From contig DDXM01000021.1 in the NCBI GenBank assembly GCA_002347485.1, positions 1 through 17,451 of the forward strand: a stretch of DNA of 17,451 nt, given 5' to 3'. The position numbers and the translations under genes were made by a program. Positions 1-7,322 of the stretch are shown here, one piece after another. Under the pieces are notes generated by a model that was given only the letters and a program-made list of their open reading frames with translations, did no database searches and had not been told where the DNA came from. This stretch comes from Anaerolineaceae bacterium UBA2260. GTDB lineage: Bacteria > Chloroflexota > Anaerolineae > Anaerolineales > Anaerolineaceae. Each line of letters starts with the position of its first letter. Within the stretch, counting starts at the first letter, position 1.

Positions 1-13
1 GAGTGCGTGTGTG

Positions 14-832
14 TTACCCCTTCAGTGACCCTGCCATCATGCCGCGCAGGAAGTAGCGCCCCAGGAAGATGTACACCAGCAGCGTGGGCAGCGCAGCCAG
101 CAACGAAGCCGCCATCTGCAGGTTCCATGGGATGATCTGCCCGCCGGAGATGTTGTTCAGCGCCACGGTGACCGTCCAGTTTTGCGGCTGAGTGAGGATG
201 ACTGAAAACAGGAAGTCGTTCCACGCCTGGGTAAACTGCCAGATCAATACGACCACGAAACTGGGGATCGAAATTGGCAGCAGGATCTTGGCGTAAATGC
301 CCAGCATGTCCGCGCCGTCGATCTTGGCGGCTTCCACCAGCTCATTGGGGATGCTGGCGTAATAATTGCGGAAGGTGAGCGTGGTAATGGGGATGCCGTA
401 GATGATGTGCACCAGAATCAAACCGGGAATACCACCGTACAATCCGATCGAATCCATGAACTGCACCAGCGGGATGAGGATTGATTGGTAGGGGATGAAC
501 ATGCCGAACAGAATGAGCGTGAAGATGGCGTCCGCGCCCCTGAATTTCCACTTGGCGAGCACATAGCCGTTCAGCGAACCCAGAATTGAGGACAGGATGG
601 CGGCGGGAATCACCACCTTGAAGCTGTTCAACATGTTAGGCGCAAGCTGCTTGTAGGCTTTTAGATAATTCTCCAGCCCCAGCGTTTTGGGCAGGTCCCA
701 CATTGTTTTAATGCTGATCTCATCACCCGCCTTGAAACCGGTCATTAGCATAACGTATATGGGAATGAGGTAAAAGATGGCCAGCAGGATGAGTGGGATG
801 TAGCTCCAGTAACGGGTGCGGCTGCGGATCAT
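14..832 (-). CDS. Sugar ABC transporter permease, MalG type
   Basis: This is one of the two inner-membrane subunits of a carbohydrate ABC importer. The 272-residue protein is predicted to have six membrane segments, the first at about residues 10-31. The cytoplasmic EAA loop, which docks the ATPase, is clear at about residues 167-190 (EAAKIDGADMLGIYAKILLP). The protein ends in the LRGMMAGSLKG tail that is typical of MalG relatives. The start is fixed by a GGAGG ribosome site and by a 4-base overlap (ATGA) with the stop of the upstream permease, so the two are translationally coupled. Family membership is near certain. The substrate, probably a hexose, is inferred only from the binding protein in the same operon. 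The gene stops 13 bases from the window edge, so the operon may continue to the left. Confidence 0.95.
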   Translation of the reverse strand: MIRSRTRYWSYIPLILLAIFYLIPIYVMLMTGFKAGDEISIKTMWDLPKTLGLENYLKAYKQLAPNMLNSFKVVIPAAILSSILGSLNGYVLAKWKFRGADAIFTLILFGMFIPYQSILIPLVQFMDSIGLYGGIPGLILVHIIYGIPITTLTFRNYYASIPNELVEAAKIDGADMLGIYAKILLPISIPSFVVVLIWQFTQAWNDFLFSVILTQPQNWTVTVALNNISGGQIIPWNLQMAASLLAALPTLLVYIFLGRYFLRGMMAGSLKG

Positions 833-1719
833 TGCGTCACCTCCTTGCGGAGCGAGAAGAAGAGGTAAGGAATGATGAGCACCGCGGTGAAGATCAAGAG
901 CAAAATACTGATCGCCGCGCCGGTACCGTACTGCAGTCCGTCAAAGGTGATCTGCCACATGTGCACCGAGGGCATGTCGAGCACGAGCTGCTTGCCGACC
1001 GTGGCGATGACCAGGTCGAAGGTTTTTAGCGACATGTGCCCGAGGATAACCATGGCGGAAAGGGTGACCGGACGCAGGAGCGGCAGGACGATGTAGTGAA
1101 AAATGTTGAGTTCAGATGCGCCGTCCACGCGCGCGGCTTCGCGCAGTTCGTCGGGTATGGCGCGCAGCCCGGCAAGGTACATCGCCATGGTGTAACCCGA
1201 GAGCTGCCAGATGGCCGGGATGGCTAGGAAGGCGATTCCCCAGGTGGGGGTCGAGGTCCAGCTGTTGATGAGGAAATCCAAACCGAGTTTATCGAAAAGC
1301 AGGTTGAGACCGCTCATGCGCGAGCCTGAAGCGGGGTTCATCAACCAACGCCATACCACACCGGTAACAATGTATGAGATCGCCATCGGAAAGATGAACA
1401 GGCTGCGGAAGAAACTCTCGCCCTTCAACCCCTGGTCGAGCAGCAGCGCGGAGAACAGCCCGATGATCAGACAGCCGAGCACGAATACCAGGGTGAAAAT
1501 GAGGGTGTTCTTGATGTCGATCTGGAAGCGCAGGTTATTGACGAACAGGTCAATGTAGTTCTTGAATCCCACGAACGTGTAATCGGGGTTCATACCCCGC
1601 CACGCGCTGAAGGATACCCGCGTCGTCCAACCGATGAACCCGTAGACGAAAATCCCTACCGCGATGATGGAGGGCAGCACCATCAAAAATGCGAACCCCT
1701 TTTCTTTTCGATCCTGCAT
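829..1719 (-). CDS. Sugar ABC transporter permease, MalF type
   Basis: This is the partner membrane subunit of the importer. At 296 residues it has the usual six-segment core without the large periplasmic insertion of E. coli MalF. The first membrane segment lies at about residues 10-31. The EAA loop begins at residue 194 (EAARVDGASELNIFHYIVLP). The ATG at 1719 is preceded by only a modest GAGG ribosome site. The gene lies 117 bases downstream of the binding-protein gene, with a strong hairpin in between, and overlaps the next permease by 4 bases. No ATP-binding subunit is encoded nearby. Many CUT1 sugar importers share a MalK/MsmK-type ATPase encoded elsewhere, and that is the likely situation here. 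Confidence 0.95.
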   Translation of the reverse strand: MQDRKEKGFAFLMVLPSIIAVGIFVYGFIGWTTRVSFSAWRGMNPDYTFVGFKNYIDLFVNNLRFQIDIKNTLIFTLVFVLGCLIIGLFSALLLDQGLKGESFFRSLFIFPMAISYIVTGVVWRWLMNPASGSRMSGLNLLFDKLGLDFLINSWTSTPTWGIAFLAIPAIWQLSGYTMAMYLAGLRAIPDELREAARVDGASELNIFHYIVLPLLRPVTLSAMVILGHMSLKTFDLVIATVGKQLVLDMPSVHMWQITFDGLQYGTGAAISILLLIFTAVLIIPYLFFSLRKEVTQ

Positions 1720-1783
1720 GGGATTTGCCTCGTTTAATGAGATGTTCCTAATTATTGCAGATTATTTCACTTCCTGCAATAGA

Positions 1784-1808
1784 CATCGGGGAGCCAGGCT
1801 CCCCGATG
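1784..1808 (-). terminator. Strong hairpin between binding-protein and permease genes
   Basis: An 11-bp perfect inverted repeat (CATCGGGGAGC) with a 3-base loop lies 29 bases after the stop of the binding-protein gene. In the direction of transcription it is not followed by a clear T-run, so a full intrinsic terminator is unlikely. It more plausibly stabilises the 3' end of the binding-protein message or partly attenuates read-through, giving more binding protein than permease, as is known for other sugar importers. Confidence 0.6.
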
Positions 1809-1836
1809 AATAAAACTCAGTGTCAGTAAGCCGTGA

Positions 1837-3207
1837 TTACTCGCCGCAGGGGCCGAGCGCGGCGCAGGAAGCCACCAGGGCTTCCTGGAAGGCGGCGACG
1901 TCAAAGTTGATGACGAAAGCGCCCCAGTCAGTGGTGATCTGGGTAGCCCAGGAGGGATTGGCGACCACGCCGTGCGCCAGGGAACCAACCACCACGTCCT
2001 TCGCCCAGTCATCCATGGCGGACTGCAGGTAGACGTTGTAAAGGGACTTATCGGAGTCCTTGCGGGCAGCGATCGAACCCTTCACAGGATTGAAGGCATC
2101 CTGTCCTTCTTTGGAACCGCACAGCTCAAGCCACTTGATGGCGGCATCCCGATTCTTGGCGCCCACTGGCAGCACGAAGGAGTCGGAGAGGAACTGGTAG
2201 ACACCCTGGGTTCCGGGAACCGGCATCCAGGCGTAGTCTTCGAGCGGTGTGAGGCCCAGGTTTCCACCATCGACGTCACCGTAGAAGTAACCATCCGCCC
2301 AGTCGCCCATCACGTTGAACGCAGCATCGCCGTCAGCGACGAGTTTGCTGGCATCCTGCCAGGAGAGGGTTGCATAGTCGGTGTTGACGTAGGTCATCAG
2401 GGTCTTCACGTTCTCGATCGCCTGGGTGACCTCGGGGGCAGCCCAGTCACCGGTGCCAGCCCACAGCGCGTTGTACGCGTCAGGGCCAACCGTGGCGAGG
2501 AGGACGGTCTCGAACAGGTGAACTTCGGTCCAGGCTTCACCGAGCGCGAGCGGGGATTCCATACCGGCAGCCTTGAGGGCCTCAAGCGCCGTGATCCAGC
2601 TGGCGAAATCGGTTGGAACAGCCACATTGAATTCAGCCAGCACTTTGGGGTTGTACCACAACACGTTGGCGCGGTGGATGTTCACGGGGACGGAATAGGG
2701 ATGTCCATCCTGCGAGATCAGGGGGATGAGGGTCTCAGGGAAGATCTCATACCAGCCGTTGGCTGCATACAGTTCATCCAATGGCTCGAGCTGTCCGGCA
2801 ACAACATAGGCTCCGATCAGCTCCTGCCCAGCGTGACCCTGCCAGGAATCGGGGGGATCACCGGCGGAAAGACGTGTGGCGAGAACGGCTTTGGCGTTTG
2901 AACCAGCGCCGCCAGCGACAGCCGCATTCACGAACTCAATATCCGGATACTTCTCGTTCCAGATGGCGATCATGGCATCCAGTCCGGCGGCTTCGCCACC
3001 ACCAGTCCACCAGGAAAAGACTTCCAGTTGACCGCCTGTGGCGGCTGGTTCTTCAGCGGCTGGTTCTTCGGCAGCGGGGGGTTCGGTCGCGACCGGGGCT
3101 TCCGGTTCGGCTGGAGCTGGCGCTTCTGTGGGGTTGGCGCATGAGGCGAGCAGCAGGGCGCTGATCAGCACAAGCGCGATTACAAAGGTAATGCTTTTGC
3201 GTTTCAT
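1837..3207 (-). CDS. Sugar ABC transporter substrate-binding lipoprotein (glucose/hexose type)
   Basis: This is the extracytoplasmic binding protein of the importer, 456 residues. A signal peptide ends in the lipobox LASC with the lipidated Cys at residue 23. A Pro/Glu/Ala-rich linker follows (about 25-58), then the solute-binding fold. Stretches such as SVPVNIHRANVLWY, FNVMGDWADGY, GTQGVYQFLSDSF and GSIAARKDSD closely resemble what I recall of the Thermus thermophilus glucose/galactose-binding protein. That supports a glucose- or mannose-type hexose substrate, but it is recall rather than an alignment. The start has a strong AAGGAG site 7 bases upstream. The gene is first in the operon, with its own promoter at 3279-3307. 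Linker length may be variable, because the DNA there contains a tandem repeat. Confidence 0.93.
   Translation of the reverse strand: MKRKSITFVIALVLISALLLASCANPTEAPAPAEPEAPVATEPPAAEEPAAEEPAATGGQLEVFSWWTGGGEAAGLDAMIAIWNEKYPDIEFVNAAVAGGAGSNAKAVLATRLSAGDPPDSWQGHAGQELIGAYVVAGQLEPLDELYAANGWYEIFPETLIPLISQDGHPYSVPVNIHRANVLWYNPKVLAEFNVAVPTDFASWITALEALKAAGMESPLALGEAWTEVHLFETVLLATVGPDAYNALWAGTGDWAAPEVTQAIENVKTLMTYVNTDYATLSWQDASKLVADGDAAFNVMGDWADGYFYGDVDGGNLGLTPLEDYAWMPVPGTQGVYQFLSDSFVLPVGAKNRDAAIKWLELCGSKEGQDAFNPVKGSIAARKDSDKSLYNVYLQSAMDDWAKDVVVGSLAHGVVANPSWATQITTDWGAFVINFDVAAFQEALVASCAALGPCGE
3041..3070. repeat. 15-bp tandem repeat in the lipoprotein linker
   Basis: Two adjacent copies of a 15-base unit (GCGGCTGGTTCTTC plus A or G) encode the repeated Glu-Glu-Pro-Ala-Ala units of the binding-protein linker. 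The repeat is in frame, so copy-number change would lengthen or shorten the linker by 5 residues without breaking the gene. Confidence 0.75.
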
Positions 3208-3245
3208 ATTTTCTCCTTCTTAGAATGTAGGGAAATCATTGACAC

Positions 3246-3272
3246 TGGAAACACCTCCCTGATGTGTTTCCA
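3246..3272 (-). promoter_or_regulatory. Inverted repeat at the sugar-operon promoter, candidate operator
   Basis: A perfect 9-bp inverted repeat (TGGAAACAC, 9-base spacer, GTGTTTCCA) begins about 7 bases downstream of the predicted -10 box, over the expected start of transcription. Half-sites of the TGGAAAC type are common in operators of LacI-family sugar repressors, although those usually lack so long a spacer. It could instead fold as a hairpin at the 5' end of the message. No regulator gene lies next to it in this window. Confidence 0.5.
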
Positions 3273-3278
3273 TATACC

Positions 3279-3307
3279 ATTATAGTGACTAAAAATCAAA
3301 TAATCAA
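3279..3307 (-). promoter_or_regulatory. Promoter of the sugar ABC operon
   Basis: On the minus strand, a -35 box TTGATT (3307-3302) and a perfect -10 box TATAAT (3284-3279) are separated by 17 bases. The predicted transcript start is near 3272, giving a leader of about 65 bases before the binding-protein ATG at 3207. Confidence 0.7.
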
Positions 3308-3451
3308 TTCACCCCTTACTTTGTTAACGATTCTTAAGAAGTTTGTCATAGATCGGATATACAGATTTTAAACCAGCAATTCGCATGATGTTGGTGTGAT
3401 CCCTTTGAAAAGATTAGTTGCGGGAACCGCATCAAATTACGGAGCGATTGC

Positions 3452-4639
3452 ATGAAACGAAAATTGATGATCACCATATCCATCGCGGCAGTATTCATGC
3501 TGGCAGGCTGTTCGTTGCTCGAGTTCGCGGCGAACTACCTGCCTGAAAGCAGCGACCTTGAGAAAACATTCAAACCCACCGAGGAGGCGCAAGTCCAGCC
3601 TGTGTTGAATGAAACTCTCTCTGTTTTGAACGCACAGGTGATAGCGGTGGTGCAGCAAACTTTCCAGTCCATTTACAACAACGTCAACCCTTCGGTGGTT
3701 AACTTGCAGGTGGTCGAAGATTACGGCTGGACGACCGTGTCCGGTGAGGGGTCGGGGTTCGTGTGGGACGAAAACGGTCACATCGTAACAAATACCCATG
3801 TGGTGGCGGATGCCATCAACATTATCGTAACATTTTCCGATGGGACGACCGCCACTGCGGAGATCATCGGCACCGATCCGCAAAGTGACCTGGCGGTGAT
3901 CAAGGTTAAGCCGGAAGGTTTGACCCTTCAGCCAGTGACGATCGGCGACTCGCAGCACGTCGCGGTCGGCGACCTGGTCATCGCCATCGGTAACCCATAT
4001 GGGCTGTCGGGGACGATGACGCAGGGTATCGTCAGTGCGCTTTCCCGCTCGCTCACCGTCGATGAATCCAGCATGTTCTCGCGCACCAACTATACAATTC
4101 CGGATATCATCCAGACGGACGCGGCCATCAACCCAGGCAACTCCGGCGGGGTGCTTGTGAATGTAACGGGCGAGGTGATCGGCGTGACCGCGGCGATCCA
4201 ATCCTCTACCGACTCCAACGCCGGGATCGGATTTGTCATTCCTGCACATATTGTCGCCCGCGTTATCCCTGCACTGATCAAAGACGGTGAATACGAACAC
4301 CCCAGCCTGGGACTTTCCGGCATCACGTTGACCCTTTCCCTGGCGCAGCAGATGGGAATTGACGAGGCTACGCGCGGGGTTTTGGTCACAGAGATCATCC
4401 GAAACGGGGCGGCGGAGAAGGCTGGGCTTCAAGGTAGTTATCAGCAAATGGTCGCGCCCGGAAAGGTGTCGATCACCTACGGTGATGTGATCACCGCAGC
4501 GGATGGATTGGCGGTGAATTCCTATGAAGATTTGGTGTCGTATGTGTTCAATCAAACCAGGGTGGGGCAGGTGGTTTCGCTCACCATTCTTCGGGACGGC
4601 GTAGAAAAAACCGTAAACCTGACCTTGCAGGAAGAATAG
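3452..4639 (+). CDS. HtrA/DegP-family serine protease, lipoprotein, with PDZ domain
   Basis: This is a trypsin-like quality-control protease acting outside the cytoplasmic membrane. The 395-residue protein starts with a lipoprotein signal (MLAGC, lipidated Cys20) rather than the single transmembrane anchor common in HtrA proteins. After a linker and a helical stretch (about 50-75), the protease domain carries the full catalytic triad: His116 (TNTHVV), Asp146 (SDLAVI) and Ser231 (GNSGG). One C-terminal PDZ domain spans about residues 280-393. The ATG has a GGAG site 7 bases upstream. The gene is monocistronic, is divergent from the sugar importer, and ends in a strong terminator. The role, degrading or refolding misfolded exported proteins, is inferred from the family. 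Confidence 0.95.
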   Translation: MKRKLMITISIAAVFMLAGCSLLEFAANYLPESSDLEKTFKPTEEAQVQPVLNETLSVLNAQVIAVVQQTFQSIYNNVNPSVVNLQVVEDYGWTTVSGEGSGFVWDENGHIVTNTHVVADAINIIVTFSDGTTATAEIIGTDPQSDLAVIKVKPEGLTLQPVTIGDSQHVAVGDLVIAIGNPYGLSGTMTQGIVSALSRSLTVDESSMFSRTNYTIPDIIQTDAAINPGNSGGVLVNVTGEVIGVTAAIQSSTDSNAGIGFVIPAHIVARVIPALIKDGEYEHPSLGLSGITLTLSLAQQMGIDEATRGVLVTEIIRNGAAEKAGLQGSYQQMVAPGKVSITYGDVITAADGLAVNSYEDLVSYVFNQTRVGQVVSLTILRDGVEKTVNLTLQEE

Positions 4640-4697
4640 ACTACATCTGCCAAAAATCAGGGAGCATGGGGGAAAACACCTGGCGGCGTTAAAACGA

Positions 4698-4729
4698 AGC
4701 AGTTACAGCTCTGGCTGTAACTGCTTTTT
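4698..4729 (+). terminator. Intrinsic terminator of the HtrA gene
   Basis: A perfect 12-bp stem (AGCAGTTACAGC, loop TCTG) is followed directly by a run of five T. It lies 58 bases after the HtrA stop. On the opposite strand the stem is followed by TTCGTTTT, so it may also stop transcription arriving from the convergent GlsB-type gene. Confidence 0.9.
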
Positions 4730-4772
4730 CACTATTGGTGCGCGAAGCTTAGTGGTTCAGGGTCGAGCGCGA

Positions 4773-5021
4773 CTACTTTCGCTTGATGAGCCTGTAGATC
4801 AATATGACGAGGATCGAACCGCCGAGCGCTACCAGGATATTCCAGAGGTTGATGCCGCCGGAAAGGGGCACACCTGTAAAGATCTGGGCGATCAAACCCC
4901 CGATAAACGCGCCAGCCACGCCGAGCAGCAGGTCGACGAAAACCCCTGTCTTGGCTTTCATGATCCAGGACGCCAGTAGACCGGCGATCAAACCGACAAT
5001 TAAAGTGCCTAACCAACCCAT
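4773..5021 (-). CDS. GlsB/YeaQ/YmgE-family small membrane protein
   Basis: This is an 82-residue, almost wholly hydrophobic protein with three predicted membrane helices (about 1-20, 27-49 and 56-78) and a basic C-terminus (RLIKRK). The glycine-rich pattern GWLGTLIVGLIAGLLA and GVAGAFIGGLIAQ is typical of the GlsB/YeaQ/YmgE transglycosylase-associated family. Despite that family name, no catalytic function is established; members are often stress-induced. The frame is open further upstream to 5093, but the start at 5021 is chosen because AAAGGAG sits 7 bases before it and the family begins with MGWL/MGIL. It follows the SRPBCC gene by 75 bases and may share its transcript. Confidence 0.88.
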   Translation of the reverse strand: MGWLGTLIVGLIAGLLASWIMKAKTGVFVDLLLGVAGAFIGGLIAQIFTGVPLSGGINLWNILVALGGSILVILIYRLIKRK

Positions 5022-5096
5022 GAGCTTTCTCCTTTCACGTATGTCTGAATATCGATGCGCGGTGAATTTCAAACCGCGGGACGACAGGTGCAACGT

Positions 5097-5555
5097 TTAA
5101 AGCACCTCTGTTTTTAAGCTGTTCTCCACAAGTTTACGCAGTGTGTGCAGGGTCTTCTTCACCCGCATCGCGTCCGCCGGGTTACCGCCAGCCACGAAAT
5201 TGCCGAGGATACCGCCGCCGATGAGCGTATCCAACTCATACTCGACCTTGCACTCGTCTGCTTTCAATCCAAAGAATCCACCGGTGGGCTTTAATTCGAA
5301 CTCGTGCTTGTCCTTGTCCTTGCCCATTTGCGTGACGATTTCCAATTTCTTCGGTGGTTCCATCTTAACGATGACCCCGCGCCCTGTGCCTTTCTCATTG
5401 GTGAATTCGAAGCTGGGTCCTTCATCGGTTTGCGAGGCGTTGGTGATGGCATCGATCCCCGGCAGCCACTGCGGCCACAGGTTGGGATTGGTCATCACTT
5501 CCCATACCTTTTCAACTGGGGCATCAATTTCTATTTCTCTTTCGAATTTTGGCAT
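5097..5555 (-). CDS. SRPBCC-family protein (START-like hydrophobic-ligand fold)
   Basis: This is a 152-residue cytoplasmic protein. It opens with the hallmark of the polyketide-cyclase/START-like superfamily: a first strand followed by DAPVEKVWEVMTNPNLWPQWLPGI at about residues 12-35. A GTGRGVIVKMEPPKKLEI stretch and a long C-terminal helix (about 130-150) complete the fold. Such proteins enclose a hydrophobic cavity and bind lipids or other small molecules; some are cyclases or dehydratases. Nothing in the sequence identifies the ligand. The start has a near-perfect AAGGAGG site. The neighbours, a membrane protein and an acyl-ACP thioesterase, hint at a lipid or envelope context, but that link is weak. 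Confidence 0.85.
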   Translation of the reverse strand: MPKFEREIEIDAPVEKVWEVMTNPNLWPQWLPGIDAITNASQTDEGPSFEFTNEKGTGRGVIVKMEPPKKLEIVTQMGKDKDKHEFELKPTGGFFGLKADECKVEYELDTLIGGGILGNFVAGGNPADAMRVKKTLHTLRKLVENSLKTEVL

Positions 5556-5744
5556 ATGCTTATCCTCCTTTTGCTCATGTCTTTTCCATTGTGCCGGCTG
5601 AGTGCGATAATTGCCAGTCCTGTGCGGTTCAAATTCAGACTTGACCCACCTTTGCCAGCACTAACAATAACTAATTTTAAAGTAATTGTGTGGGCATGTC
5701 AAATTCATAAAATTGTGGCGACGATCACCTGGTTTACTTCCGTT

Positions 5745-6515
5745 TTATTCTTTTGGAGGAAATTCTTTCCACTGCATTAACGATTCAAAAGCAGTGGTTT
5801 GATTCATCATGTTGAGGCCCACAACGCCCCATGTTCCATCATTATCAAGCTGCCTGGCGCGGATGGAAACTTTATCGCCTGGCAGAACTTCGTGAATGTA
5901 GTTGACCTGGATCCAGTCCAGATTCTGATGTAGATGGGTATCGAACGGGAACGCGTCACAGATCCACTCCACATAACGGCTGTTGTTGGTGTGTCCCACG
6001 ATATCAACGCTGGAATAACCCGCCTGGGTTAGCAAGCGCTCCTTGCCGTCCAGCGACATGTCCAATTTTTCCAGCGGTTCCTCCAACCCGTGGCGGTTTT
6101 TCAACCCCGGCAGTTCGAGATCGAGCGCGCGCGGCGGCAAAAGACGGCGTGAGCTTGTGTTGATGATGAGCCACGCGGAGCTTGCCTGGGCAAGCAATTG
6201 CCCGGCCGAGTCTACGAGTTCAAAATCCCGGATAAAGAACAATTTCTGCTGGATGGTTTTCGGCCATGTGCGAATGATGATATGCTCGCCGATATGCGGG
6301 AAGCGTAGGAATTTAAGCTTCATGCGCGCGTGAACCCAGGTCAGGCCGCGCTGGATCATATCATAATAGCCTGCGCCAAGCCTGGCAGCGTGCAGGTGGG
6401 CTGTTTCGGTCATGTATTGAAAGAATGAGGCTGGTTTCCAATTTCCGTTGACGTCACAATCGAATGAGTTTATACGAATCGTGTTTTCGAAGATGGTTTC
6501 GGTGTGTTCAGTCAT
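5745..6515 (-). CDS. Acyl-ACP thioesterase (FatA/FatB-like)
   Basis: This enzyme is predicted to hydrolyse acyl-acyl-carrier-protein, releasing free fatty acids in the cytoplasm. Its 256 residues form two hotdog repeats, the usual size for bacterial acyl-ACP thioesterases. The first repeat holds the helix region DVNGNWKPASFFQYMTETA (about 21-39) and GLTWVHARMKLKF. The second begins near residue 168 with SSVDIVGHTNNSRYVEW, containing the conserved Asp171, Asn177 and His175 of the active-site region. The start has GAGG 5 bases upstream. It ends 189 bases before the SRPBCC gene and no terminator is visible in that gap, so read-through is possible. Chain-length preference cannot be read from the sequence. 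Confidence 0.92.
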   Translation of the reverse strand: MTEHTETIFENTIRINSFDCDVNGNWKPASFFQYMTETAHLHAARLGAGYYDMIQRGLTWVHARMKLKFLRFPHIGEHIIIRTWPKTIQQKLFFIRDFELVDSAGQLLAQASSAWLIINTSSRRLLPPRALDLELPGLKNRHGLEEPLEKLDMSLDGKERLLTQAGYSSVDIVGHTNNSRYVEWICDAFPFDTHLHQNLDWIQVNYIHEVLPGDKVSIRARQLDNDGTWGVVGLNMMNQTTAFESLMQWKEFPPKE

Positions 6516-6829
6516 TGGTACCTCAGTAATAGTCCAAAATAAAAGGTCGGTACAAGGCTATAAAACTGCATGCACTGCAATATGTTATTTTCGAATTCCA
6601 ATTCTACACTGAACCGAAGGCTGAAACGATGCCAGGTTTTAGTTCAAGCCCAGTATCTCACTTAACAAGACCGTAAAGTATGGCTAAAAAGCCATGGGTA
6701 ATAATGTTCTCATCAACCAGACAGATTTTCATAAGTGAAGTAATTTATATTTGACATTCCACTCGCACGTAAAATGCCTGCGATCCAATAAATTTATTTA
6801 GGCAAATCTCTTGATCCCTTCCAGGGGTA
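6516..6829. other. AT-rich intergenic region with no gene seen
   Basis: This stretch between the divergent thioesterase and arsR genes is richer in A/T than its surroundings. I see no convincing reading frame, tRNA or terminator. The only local structure is a small hairpin at 6680-6695 (ATGGCT, loop AAAA, AGCCAT) without a T-run. It presumably holds the thioesterase promoter, which I cannot place with confidence. Confidence 0.5.
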
Positions 6830-6858
6830 TTGAAATCAACGCTAACAGGTTGTATAAT
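6830..6858 (+). promoter_or_regulatory. Promoter of the arsR gene
   Basis: A -35 box TTGAAA (6830-6835), a 17-base spacer and a perfect -10 box TATAAT (6853-6858) are present. The predicted transcript start is about 6865, only a few bases before the ATG at 6871, so the message would be nearly leaderless. The operator begins immediately after the -10 box. Confidence 0.75.
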
Positions 6859-6878
6859 ACATTCAAGATTATGAATAT
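6859..6878 (+). promoter_or_regulatory. ArsR operator 1 (autoregulatory)
   Basis: The inverted repeat ATTCA-N6-TGAAT (6861-6876), extended to ACATTCA and TGAATAT, abuts the -10 box and overlaps the start codon of arsR. The 31 bases at 6848-6878 match 28 of the 31 bases at 7312-7342. The position predicts repression by blocking RNA polymerase. Confidence 0.75.
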
Positions 6879-7272
6879 AAAATCCCAACCTGAAGACCGA
6901 TTGGCTCTGCTGTTCTCACAGCTCAGCCAACCTGCGCGCATCCAGATCCTTTTGGTCATCCGCGAGCAGCCAGCATGTGTCTGTCACCTTGTCGCAGCGT
7001 TGGGGCTGCGTCAGGCGGCGATCTCGCAGCACCTTATGGCGTTGCGCGAAGCCGGGTGGGTGACCACCACGCGGGAAAGCCGCTTCATTTTCTACCACCT
7101 TTCAGAAAAGCGCCTTTTCCCGCTCATTGTGAATGCTGCGGAGATCGCGGGTATCCAGCATGGCGATATCGACAAAATCTCCCGCCGCCCATTGGAGAAT
7201 TGCCCCTGCCCGCAGTGTCACCCGGAGCTTGCCTCCGAGTTTTCGTGCAAGTCGCCGCCTTCCCAGGTTTGA
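6871..7272 (+). CDS. arsR: ArsR/SmtB-family repressor with CxC metalloid site
   Basis: This winged-helix repressor is predicted to leave its operators when it binds a metal or metalloid, probably trivalent arsenic. It has 133 residues. The ArsR-type thiol motif ACVCHL supplies Cys36 and Cys38 in the position of the ELCVCDL motif of classical arsenic sensors. The recognition helix region is RQAAISQHLMALREAGWV (about 47-64). A second thiol cluster near the C-terminus (Cys111, Cys113, Cys116, plus Cys126) could be a third ligand or a second site. The frame is open upstream to 6811, but a start there would lie ahead of the promoter, so 6871 is chosen. It is the first gene of the island and has its own promoter and operator. 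Confidence 0.9.
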   Translation: MNIKSQPEDRLALLFSQLSQPARIQILLVIREQPACVCHLVAALGLRQAAISQHLMALREAGWVTTTRESRFIFYHLSEKRLFPLIVNAAEIAGIQHGDIDKISRRPLENCPCPQCHPELASEFSCKSPPSQV

Positions 7273-7293
7273 TGTCAATTCTTTGTTGGATTA

Positions 7294-7322
7294 TTGCCTA
7301 AACCCCTTAGTGGTTGTATAAT
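7294..7322 (+). promoter_or_regulatory. Promoter of the thioredoxin-like/CMD genes
   Basis: A -35 box TTGCCT (7294-7299), a 17-base spacer and a perfect -10 box TATAAT (7317-7322) lie 22 bases after the arsR stop. The next two genes therefore have their own promoter, separate from the arsR one. Confidence 0.75.

Noticed and set aside
1972..2901. Open frame of 309 codons antisense to the sugar-binding protein gene
   Set aside because: Shadow of the binding protein; composition is unlike the true proteins of the window and no start signal is present.
3437..4555. Long open frame (372 codons) antisense to the HtrA gene
   Set aside because: It is a shadow of the protease gene: no ribosome site, no recognisable domain, and the sense strand encodes a complete catalytic triad and PDZ domain.
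6680..6695. Small hairpin ATGGCT-AAAA-AGCCAT in the thioesterase/arsR gap
   Set aside because: A six-bp stem with no T-run and no link to a promoter or gene end; it could occur by chance.
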